A stretch of 6,373 nucleotides of DNA from a bacterium (GTDB lineage Bacteria; UBA9089; UBA9088; JAGUXG01), in assembly GCA_030018505.1 (NCBI GenBank), contig JASEHO010000020.1, forward strand, positions 1 through 6,373. Direction: 5' to 3'. This document shows positions 1 through 4,906 of this stretch, one piece after another. A program made the translations under genes and the position numbers. Every line of letters starts with the position of its first letter. The first letter of the stretch is position 1. The notes beneath the pieces were generated by a model that was given only the letters and a program-made list of their open reading frames with translations, was not told where the DNA came from and ran no database searches.

Positions 1-10
1 GTAAGCAAGT

Positions 11-60
11 CTTCCCTCATCTCTATATTCCCTATCTCCCTTATCTCCTTATCCCTCTTC
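11..60. repeat. Degenerate purine/pyrimidine tract with G-runs on the minus strand
   Basis: Read on the minus strand this stretch is almost pure purine plus T, made of loosely repeated blocks such as GGGATAA, GGAGATAA, GGGAGATA and GGGAATATA. It contains four GGG runs with unequal loops. It resembles a decayed version of the ordered heptamer array at 4631-4735, with the G-rich strand reversed. The rest of 1-171 holds two direct copies of GTAACACT (minus strand) 21 bases apart, at about 136-143 and 115-122, and an 8-bp inverted repeat ACACTCCT/AGGAGTGT at 63-70 and 112-119. I see no convincing gene or terminator there. Confidence 0.4.
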
Positions 61-170
61 TTACACTCCTGACGCATAGCCTGAACGGTTACAAAAAATT
101 TAACTGATGCAAGGAGTGTTACTTCAAATGGGTAAAGTGTTACAAAGATTCAGCCATCAAGGCAATCCCT

Positions 171-200
171 ATTATACCTTAATCATCCCCACAGAGACAA
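171..200 (-). promoter_or_regulatory. Possible sigma-70 type promoter at the 3' end of flhA
   Basis: On the minus strand, TTGTCT (200-195) is followed after 18 bases by a perfect TATAAT (176-171). The -10 box overlaps the flhA stop codon (TAA TAG). Hexamers and spacing are nearly the same as in the efp promoter at 4571-4600. It would start transcription near 164 and read out of the window at its left edge. No gene start is evident just downstream, so this may be chance in an AT-rich sequence. Confidence 0.3.
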
Positions 201-2226
201 CCTTTACCTCAGTGGCTATCTCATCATAAGATAATACGCCCATCATCGGCAGAACCGGTTGAATGAGTCGCAGGATATGCGGCCTTGTCCTTCCTGTGGC
301 AAGAATAATAGGCAGAAAACCATCGCCTCCTGCCTTTCCAATCATACCTTGAAGCTCTTTCAGGATTTTTCCGACAAGGGCTGGCTCAAGAACAGCCCTA
401 TCCCCTTGAATGCTTATGGCTATCTGTTCCTCCAGCTTTGGGTCAATGGTTATGACCTTAAGTGTGCCATCAGTAGATTGATACTGCTGGGTTATCTGGC
501 GAAATAAGGCGCTCCTCACCTTTTCAGTAAGTATAACTATATCCTTTGTCTTTGACGCCCAATCTCCCAATGTCTCTAAGATAGTCACCATATTACGAAT
601 AGAGACCCTCTCTTTCAAAAGATTTTGTAAAACCTTTTGCAGTTCACCCAAAGTCAAGTGCTCTGGGATTAGCTCTGAGACAACTGTTGGATACTTCTCC
701 TTGATGTTCTCCACCATAGTCTGAACCTCTTGTTTTCCAAGAAGCTCTGAGCTGTGACGACGAATTATCTCTGTCAGATGAGTAGCCACAACAGATGGTG
801 GGTCAACCACTGTGTATCCCTCTTTTGTTGCAAAATCCTTCTTCTCCTCTGTAATCCATAAGGCTGGTAGGCCAAAGGTTGGCTCTGTTGTCTGGTCTCC
901 ACCAATATCTGGCGCATCATCCTTTACCTTCATAGCTAAGTAATGCTCAGGTTTTATTGTTCCTCTTCCTACCTCAACCCCACGAATCTTGATGCTATAA
1001 GTCTGGGGTTGAAGCTGAACATTATCCCGTATCCTGATAGGTGGAACAATAATTCCCTGCTCAAGGGCAGACTGCCTTCTGAGCATCGTTATCCTCTCTA
1101 AGAGGTCTCCGCCCTGCTCTGGGTCAATAAAGGGAATCAAGCCATAACCTACCTCAAGCTCCATAGGGTCAACCATCAGAAGCGAGGCAACGCTCTCTGG
1201 CTTCTTTATCTTTTCAAGCTCATCCTTCTTTGCCTGCTCTTTTTCCTCTACTTTCTTTCTCTTCTCTGTTTTTGACATTACATAGCCGAGAATAGCCGAT
1301 ACACCAGAAAGCAATAATAGGGGTGCCTTTGGAAGTGGGGTAAAGGATAAAAGGAGAAGCCCCCCGGCTGTAATCCAGAGGACAGGTGGCTGAGAGGTAA
1401 GCTGTTTTGTCAGGTCTGTTCCAAGTGATTGGTCTGATGCGGCCCTGGAGACAATGATACCTGTAGCCACTGAGATCAAGAAAGCAGGAATTTGGGCTGA
1501 TAAACCGCAACCAATGGTGTAGGTAGTATAGGCACGAATAGCATCGCCAAGAGGCTCTCCTCGCATAATCACCCCAACTATCAAGCCGCCAATAATATTG
1601 ATAATAATAATGACAATAGCGGCAATAACATCGCCCTGAACAAACTTTGCCGCTCCATCCATTGCCCCATAGAAGTCTGCCTCCTTTCGTATCTCTATTC
1701 TCCGTTTGAGTGCCTCCTGCTCAGTGATATACCCGGCATTCAGGTCAGCATCAATAGCCATTTGCTTTCCTGGCATAGAGTCTAAGGTAAATCTGGCTGA
1801 AACCTCAGAGACCCTGGTTGTTCCCCTGACAATGACTAAGAGCTGGATGACAGTAAGGATAGTGAAGATGATGATGCCTACCACATAGTTTCCACCAACA
1901 ACAAAAGAGCCAAATGCGTTTATGATACCTACCTCTCCACCTCTTCCAAGCAAAATAAGCCTTGAAGATGAGACCTCTAAAGCAAGCCTATAGACTGTTG
2001 ACAGAAGAAGCAGGGAGGGAAAGACAGAAAAATCAATAGCCTTACCGATATACATCACGGTGAGTATGGTCATCATAGCCAACATAATGTTCGCACCGAT
2101 AAGAATATCAATGAGTAATGGCGGTAGCGGCACCACCATCATGACGATGATGCAGAGGACAAATATCGCCACCATAATATCCGCCTTCTGCATCCAATTT
2201 GTCTGGACTACTTTTTTTTCTGCCAT
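172..2226 (-). CDS. flhA: Flagellar type III export gate protein FlhA
   Basis: FlhA forms the ring-shaped core of the flagellar export gate in the inner membrane; its cytosolic part docks chaperone-substrate complexes. The 684-residue length is normal for the FHIPEP family. The N-terminal half (about 15-320) carries hydrophobic membrane segments. Between them lies the conserved cytoplasmic loop with ARFTLDSMPGKQMAIDADLNAG split across 144-165, then the FYGAMDGAAKFVQGD block (185-199) and GLSAQIPAFLISVATGIIVSR (241-261). A charged Lys/Glu linker (about 319-343) leads to the C-terminal cytosolic domain (about 345-684), which includes PALWI (454-458) and PEHLTLGELQKVLQNLL (521-537). The start is the ATG 21 bases after the flhB stop; the leader is A-rich with no clear Shine-Dalgarno, so translation may depend on flhB coupling or S1. 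One oddity: the FHIPEP signature reads RLALEVSSSRLIL (80-92), with Glu where most homologues I recall have Asn. Confidence 0.97.
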   Translation of the reverse strand: MAEKKVVQTNWMQKADIMVAIFVLCIIVMMVVPLPPLLIDILIGANIMLAMMTILTVMYIGKAIDFSVFPSLLLLSTVYRLALEVSSSRLILLGRGGEVGIINAFGSFVVGGNYVVGIIIFTILTVIQLLVIVRGTTRVSEVSARFTLDSMPGKQMAIDADLNAGYITEQEALKRRIEIRKEADFYGAMDGAAKFVQGDVIAAIVIIIINIIGGLIVGVIMRGEPLGDAIRAYTTYTIGCGLSAQIPAFLISVATGIIVSRAASDQSLGTDLTKQLTSQPPVLWITAGGLLLLSFTPLPKAPLLLLSGVSAILGYVMSKTEKRKKVEEKEQAKKDELEKIKKPESVASLLMVDPMELEVGYGLIPFIDPEQGGDLLERITMLRRQSALEQGIIVPPIRIRDNVQLQPQTYSIKIRGVEVGRGTIKPEHYLAMKVKDDAPDIGGDQTTEPTFGLPALWITEEKKDFATKEGYTVVDPPSVVATHLTEIIRRHSSELLGKQEVQTMVENIKEKYPTVVSELIPEHLTLGELQKVLQNLLKERVSIRNMVTILETLGDWASKTKDIVILTEKVRSALFRQITQQYQSTDGTLKVITIDPKLEEQIAISIQGDRAVLEPALVGKILKELQGMIGKAGGDGFLPIILATGRTRPHILRLIQPVLPMMGVLSYDEIATEVKVVSVGMIKV

Positions 2227-2247
2227 TTTTAATTTTTTATTTTCTTT

Positions 2248-3354
2248 TTACGCTGCCTTTTTCTTCAACTTATAGACAAACGCCAAAACCTCAGCCACAG
2301 CCTGATAAAGCTCTGTAGCTACCTCCTCTCCAACCTGAACAGCCTTGTAAAGTGCCTGAGCCAGTGGTGGATTTTCTATAATAGGTACGCCGTTTTCCTG
2401 GGCTATCTTCTTGATATTCTCAGCCACACCAGCCTCACCCTTAGCCACAACCGTAGGTGCAGACATTGTTGTTGAATCATACTTGATAGCTACAGCTATA
2501 TGGGTTGGGTTGGTGATAACCACATCTGCCTTAGCCACCTCTGTCATCATCCTTCTTTTTGCCATTTGCTGTTGCCTTTCGCGAATCCTTGCCCTCATCA
2601 GAGGGTCGCCCTCCATCTGCTTCCATTCATCCTTCATTTCATGCTTGGTCATCTTCAGGGATTGCTTATGCTCGTATCTCTGATAAAGATAGTCCAAAAC
2701 AGCCATAATGGCAAGGAATATTGCTGTCTTTATCATAATCTCATAAGAAAGATGGGCTATCAAGAAAAATCCTGCGTGGATTGGACCAGACATAGAAAGG
2801 ATTATGGCCGGATAATTTGATTTTAGGGTCGTATAGGCAAACCAGGAGATGACCACTATCTTAAATAGACACTTTCCATATTCAACCAGGGTTTTTGTGC
2901 CAAAGTTCATCCTATCCCAAATTTTTCCAAAGTTTGGCTTGCACTTGCCAAGGTCAAAAGAGAATGCTTCTGAAGCAAAGTGGAATCCAACTTGAGCTAT
3001 CTCAGAGAAAAAGGCAAGGACAAAGGCACAAAGCATAATTGGACCTACAATCTTGACGAAAGAAAGACCCATTTGTAAGAATATAGATTGGGCTATTTGG
3101 GGAGTGAAGGAAGGATAGGAATTAATTTGTAAAATTGACCTTAAAATAAGCTCACAAAAAGATTTGAATATTGAAAGACCAATAAAAGAGAGAAGAAAGC
3201 AGATGGCTAAGGTGATAAGGCAAGGAGAAAGCTCCACTGTCTTAGCAACACGACCCTTTCTCCTTGCCTGTTCAAGTTTTCTATGGGTTGGCTCCTCTGT
3301 CTTTCCCTCATCCTCTGGTCTAGCAAAAAGCTGTAGGTCGAACCTTTCTTCCAT
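2248..3354 (-). CDS. flhB: Flagellar export switch protein FlhB
   Basis: FlhB is the export-gate subunit that switches secretion from rod/hook to filament substrates through self-cleavage in its cytosolic domain. The 368 residues begin with the family-typical FDLQLF (5-10) and the KTEEPTHRKLEQARRKGRVAKT block (18-39). About four membrane segments follow: roughly 44-66, 95-118, 162-178 and 190-222. The autocleavage motif NPTH is intact at 282-285 (cut between Asn282 and Pro283), followed by VAIKYD (288-293) and PIIENPPLAQALYK (324-337). It is a separate FlhB, not the FliR-FlhB fusion found in some Firmicutes. The start is fixed: the same frame is closed by a stop three codons upstream. No fliR or fliQ precedes it, so the usual fli-flh cluster is broken here. 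It is followed closely by flhA, which suggests one mRNA. Confidence 0.97.
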   Translation of the reverse strand: MEERFDLQLFARPEDEGKTEEPTHRKLEQARRKGRVAKTVELSPCLITLAICFLLSFIGLSIFKSFCELILRSILQINSYPSFTPQIAQSIFLQMGLSFVKIVGPIMLCAFVLAFFSEIAQVGFHFASEAFSFDLGKCKPNFGKIWDRMNFGTKTLVEYGKCLFKIVVISWFAYTTLKSNYPAIILSMSGPIHAGFFLIAHLSYEIMIKTAIFLAIMAVLDYLYQRYEHKQSLKMTKHEMKDEWKQMEGDPLMRARIRERQQQMAKRRMMTEVAKADVVITNPTHIAVAIKYDSTTMSAPTVVAKGEAGVAENIKKIAQENGVPIIENPPLAQALYKAVQVGEEVATELYQAVAEVLAFVYKLKKKAA

Positions 3355-3355
3355 C

Positions 3356-3376
3356 CTATTCTACTTCATTACGCAT
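3356..3376 (-). other. Possible six-codon upstream reading frame in the flhB leader
   Basis: On the minus strand an ATG at 3376-3374 opens a six-codon frame (MRNEVE) that ends with TAG at 3358-3356, one base before the flhB ATG. flhB itself has only an AGG abutting its start. A ribosome ending on this mini-frame would be placed on the flhB start, so termination-reinitiation is conceivable. This is a short pattern that could occur by chance, and its own Shine-Dalgarno is weak (CAGAG, directly adjacent). Confidence 0.2.
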
Positions 3377-3397
3377 CTCTGATAGTTCATTAACATT

Positions 3398-3413
3398 TGC
3401 AAAAAACAGTCCA
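3398..3413 (-). promoter_or_regulatory. Candidate sigma-54 (-24/-12) promoter for flhB-flhA
   Basis: The minus-strand sequence TGGACTGTTTTTTGCA has the invariant GG (3412-3411) and GC (3400-3399) separated by exactly 10 bases, and a full TTGCA -12 element. The bases right after the GG (ACT instead of CAC) depart from the consensus. Counting the C as -12 puts the transcription start near 3387, giving a leader of about 33 bases before the flhB ATG. Sigma-54 control of export and hook-basal-body genes is common in polar-flagellated bacteria. No sigma-70 promoter was seen in this gap. Confidence 0.45.
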
Positions 3414-3457
3414 AATCTATGGTTTTTTGTAGCACAAAACCTCGAAAGGATGAAACT

Positions 3458-3642
3458 TTGGGACGGTTCATATTCATCGTTTTTCCTTCTGATTTCTTCT
3501 GGAAATTAGAAATGAGAATTTGAAATTAGAAATTTGAAATTGGCAAGAAAGAAGACTATGATTTCGAATTTCTTCCTAATTTCCAATTTCTAATTTCCAT
3601 TTTTTAACCTTTAAGATTTCAAACAAGAGTGAACCATCCCAA
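3458..3642. mobile_element. 185-bp MITE/REP-like element with terminal inverted repeats
   Basis: The ends are TTGGGACGGTTCA (3458-3470) and TGAACCATCCCAA (3630-3642), inverted repeats that match at 12 of 13 bases. Inside is a second, AT-rich inverted repeat: GGAAATTAGAAAT at 3501-3513 is perfectly complementary to 3586-3598. Looser GAAATTAGAAATTTGAAATT-type repeats on both sides would let most of 3501-3598 fold into one long hairpin. There is no transposase and no obvious target duplication. End motifs of the GGGACGGTTC type are, from memory, often seen with REP-associated (IS200-like) tyrosine transposases, so a passive, trans-mobilised element is my inference. It fills the gap between the accB-like stop (5 bases away) and the flhB promoter and may also end efp-accB transcription. 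Confidence 0.6.
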
Positions 3643-3647
3643 TATTG

Positions 3648-4007
3648 TCATATTTGCATCGAAAATAAAGGCTGTCCATATTGAACTGCATTGCCTTCTT
3701 TTACTAATACCTCAAGAACCTCTCCCTCTCTATCTGAAAACAGATCGAATGGCTCTCCTATCACTGTTATCAAGCCTACTACTTGATTGCTCTCTACTCT
3801 TTCCTTTGGCTTTACCTTGGGGTAGAAGATGCCAACTGTCTCTGCCTTAATCTCCCATACATCTTCTTTCTTTTCGGCTGGAGAGATATGTGGGAGAAGT
3901 TTGCTCCTTTTTAGACTACATTCAAAGTCCGTATCTTTTATTTCTAACTCTAATATACCCTTTTTTGCCATAAGAATGGCGAGCTTTTCTATATGTTCTG
4001 CACTCAC
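3648..4007 (-). CDS. AccB-like biotinyl/lipoyl-domain protein lacking the biotin-acceptor lysine
   Basis: This 119-residue protein matches the biotin carboxyl carrier subunit of acetyl-CoA carboxylase at both ends. The N-terminus (IEKLAILMAKKGILELEIKD, 6-25) corresponds to the AccB opening helix-strand region. A short linker follows, then the half-barrel domain: VGIFYPKVKP (58-67) matches the usual VGTFY block, and GEVLEVLVKEGNAVQYGQPLF (95-115) matches the C-terminal repeat. Where AccB has EAMKM, this protein has TVIGE (81-85), so the biotinylated Lys is Gly84. There is no frameshift and the spacing is kept, so it looks like a maintained paralogue, not decay. By family knowledge it resembles plant BADC proteins, biotin-less relatives that bind and restrain acetyl-CoA carboxylase. 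It follows efp with a GTG start overlapping the efp TGA, the classic efp-accB order, but accC is absent downstream. Function as an ACC regulator or structural subunit is inference. Confidence 0.85.
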   Translation of the reverse strand: MSAEHIEKLAILMAKKGILELEIKDTDFECSLKRSKLLPHISPAEKKEDVWEIKAETVGIFYPKVKPKERVESNQVVGLITVIGEPFDLFSDREGEVLEVLVKEGNAVQYGQPLFSMQI

Positions 4008-4564
4008 CTTACCCTCTCCAAATACGCACCAGTCCTTGTATCTATCTTCACTAACTCATCTTGTTCAATAAAGAGCGGCACCTGGATAGTAAGCCCTGTC
4101 TCTGTAACAGCAGGCTTTGTTCCACCCTGAGCAGTGTCTCCTCGGAACCCTGGTTCTGTCTCTGTTATCTTTTGGGTAACTACTCCAGGTAGCTTCATAT
4201 CAATAATCTTTTCGTTATATTCAAGCAAAGATACTCCCATATTTTCTATAAGGTATTTTGCCCGCTCACCAACTATATCCTCATTCAGGTTTATCTGCTC
4301 ATAAGTCTCATTATCCATAAACCAAAACTCATTCCCTGTGCTATAGAGATACTGATATGGCTTCTCATATATCTGGACATGGGTAAATTTCTCCTCTGGC
4401 CTGAAGGTATATTCAGCGATAGCGCCTGTCTTCATCTGTTTCAGTTTTACCTTCGCAAAGGCGCCGCCCTTTCCAGGCTTAATATGAGCAAAATCAACTA
4501 CAGTGCAGATTGCACCATTATATTCTATATTTGTGCCAGCCCTTAAGTCTCCTGCAGAAATCAT
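4004..4564 (-). CDS. efp: Translation elongation factor P
   Basis: EF-P enters the ribosomal E-site and relieves stalling at consecutive prolines. With the ATG at 4564 the protein is 186 residues, the usual EF-P length, starting MISAGDLRAG. Domain I carries the tip loop KPGKGGAF (29-36); Lys32 lines up with the modified Lys34 of E. coli EF-P. The C-terminal signature ETEPGFRGDTAQGGTKPAV is intact near residues 140-158, followed by TGLTIQVPLFI. A longer reading from a TTG at 4600 is open in frame, but it adds 12 residues not typical of EF-P, and its TTG lies inside the promoter -35 box, so I reject it. No modification enzyme gene (EpmA/EpmB, EarP, YmfI) is in the window. It is cotranscribed with the AccB-like gene, which it overlaps by four bases. 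Confidence 0.96.
   Translation of the reverse strand: MISAGDLRAGTNIEYNGAICTVVDFAHIKPGKGGAFAKVKLKQMKTGAIAEYTFRPEEKFTHVQIYEKPYQYLYSTGNEFWFMDNETYEQINLNEDIVGERAKYLIENMGVSLLEYNEKIIDMKLPGVVTQKITETEPGFRGDTAQGGTKPAVTETGLTIQVPLFIEQDELVKIDTRTGAYLERVR
4012..4019 (-). promoter_or_regulatory. Shine-Dalgarno for the GTG start of the AccB-like gene
   Basis: GGAGAGGG on the minus strand sits four bases before the GTG at 4007, inside the last codons of efp. It supports the GTG start and translational coupling at the GTGA overlap. It also shows that this genome uses Shine-Dalgarno initiation, which makes its absence ahead of efp more telling. Confidence 0.65.
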
Positions 4565-4570
4565 AGAAAG

Positions 4571-4600
4571 ATTATAGAAAGAATAAACTACTTTTGACAA
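4571..4600 (-). promoter_or_regulatory. Strong sigma-70 type promoter of efp, predicted leaderless
   Basis: On the minus strand, TTGTCA (4600-4595, five of six consensus bases) and TATAAT (4576-4571, perfect) are separated by 18 bases. Six bases (CTTTCT) separate the -10 box from the efp ATG. Initiation seven bases past the -10 falls on the A of that ATG at 4564. No Shine-Dalgarno could fit on such a transcript. Confidence 0.7.
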
Positions 4601-4630
4601 GAGATTTTTTGATAGTGTATAGTGTAGAGT

Positions 4631-4735
4631 GAATAGTGAATAGGGAATAGGGAATAGTGAATAGGGAATAGGGAATAGGGAATAGGGAATAGGGAATAGG
4701 GAATAGTGAATAGGGAATAGGGAATAGGGAATAGT
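4631..4735. repeat. Fifteen tandem heptamers (GAATAGK) with G-quadruplex spacing
   Basis: Fifteen uninterrupted 7-bp units fill this stretch. Eleven are GAATAGG and four are GAATAGT (units 1, 4, 11 and 15). Looser relatives (GATAGTG, TATAGTG) extend back to 4611. Each GAATAGG followed by another unit creates a GGG run, and units 5-10 give six GGG runs in a row (4664-4701) with AATA loops, which meets the usual G3-N1-7 quadruplex rule on the plus strand. The complementary strand could form an i-motif. The array lies about 30 bases upstream of the efp -35 box. Reading it in protein frames gives repetitive PIPYSLF-type peptides with no support as a gene. Similar heptamer arrays are known in cyanobacteria and other genomes. 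Confidence 0.92.
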
Positions 4736-4771
4736 AAAGAGGTATATGTTTAGGTGAAAATTGTGTCTTAT

Positions 4772-4864
4772 ACAAAAGGGTTCGAGGATTCAAGGGAGGA
4801 AGTGTAAAGGATGAAAAGTTACCTTCACTTGATCCCTTTCCCCTGGATCCCTTGAACCCTTTGT
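4772..4864. repeat. 93-bp imperfect inverted repeat upstream of nusB
   Basis: The outer arms ACAAAAGGGTTC (4772-4783) and GAACCCTTTGT (4854-4864) are complementary apart from one extra A. Homology continues inwards (AGGATTCAAGGGA on the left against the complement of TCCCCTGGATCCCTT on the right). A small inner hairpin, AAGTGTAAAGG (4800-4810) against CCTTCACTT (4822-4830), closes the centre. It differs in sequence from the element at 3458-3642. It could be a second small mobile or REP-like family. Its right arm runs up to the nusB promoter. Confidence 0.6.
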
Positions 4865-4867
4865 TTA

Positions 4868-4876
4868 TGCTAAAAT
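4868..4876 (+). promoter_or_regulatory. Extended -10 promoter for nusB
   Basis: TGCTAAAAT combines a TG extension (4868-4869) with a five-of-six -10 box TAAAAT (4871-4876). No -35 box lies at proper spacing, which is tolerated in extended -10 promoters. The predicted start near 4883 gives a leader of about 24 bases. That leader has only a weak AAAGAG (4894-4899) ahead of the nusB ATG. Confidence 0.4.
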
Positions 4877-4906
4877 GAGCTAAACACATACGTAAAGAGT
4901 AAAAAA

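Noticed and set aside
1..77. Open frame on the minus strand from an ATG at 77 to the window edge (MRQECKKRDKEIREIGNIEM...)
   Set aside because: It is built almost entirely from the purine-rich repeat tract, with charged low-complexity residues and no recognisable family. It could be the start of a gene beyond the edge, but I cannot support it.
88..104. Rho-independent terminator for flhA at the T-run (minus strand)
   Set aside because: Six T residues are present, but there is no GC-rich stem directly upstream.
259..507. 82-residue plus-strand frame with a CPSCGK motif
   Set aside because: It is antisense to the conserved 3' part of flhA. The cysteine pair is a product of the opposite-strand codons.
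1220..1510. Minus-strand 96-residue frame inside flhA
   Set aside because: It is an out-of-frame shadow of flhA, which is intact and conserved through this stretch.
2411..2820. Two overlapping plus-strand frames opposite flhB
   Set aside because: Both are antisense shadows of a complete, conserved flhB. They show no motifs or initiation signals.
3629..3850. Plus-strand frame opposite the AccB-like gene
   Set aside because: It is antisense to a gene with clear homology and starts inside the inverted-repeat element.
3648..4007. AccB-like gene as a pseudogene
   Set aside because: The frame, N-terminal helix, domain spacing and C-terminus are all intact, and it has a strong Shine-Dalgarno. Only the acceptor motif is changed, so loss of biotinylation without decay fits better.
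4565..4600. TTG start that would extend efp by 12 residues
   Set aside because: The TTG lies inside the -35 box of the efp promoter, there is no Shine-Dalgarno, and the ATG at 4564 gives the standard EF-P length and N-terminus.
4631..4735. CRISPR array
   Set aside because: The repeats are contiguous 7-bp units with no unique spacers and no cas genes nearby.
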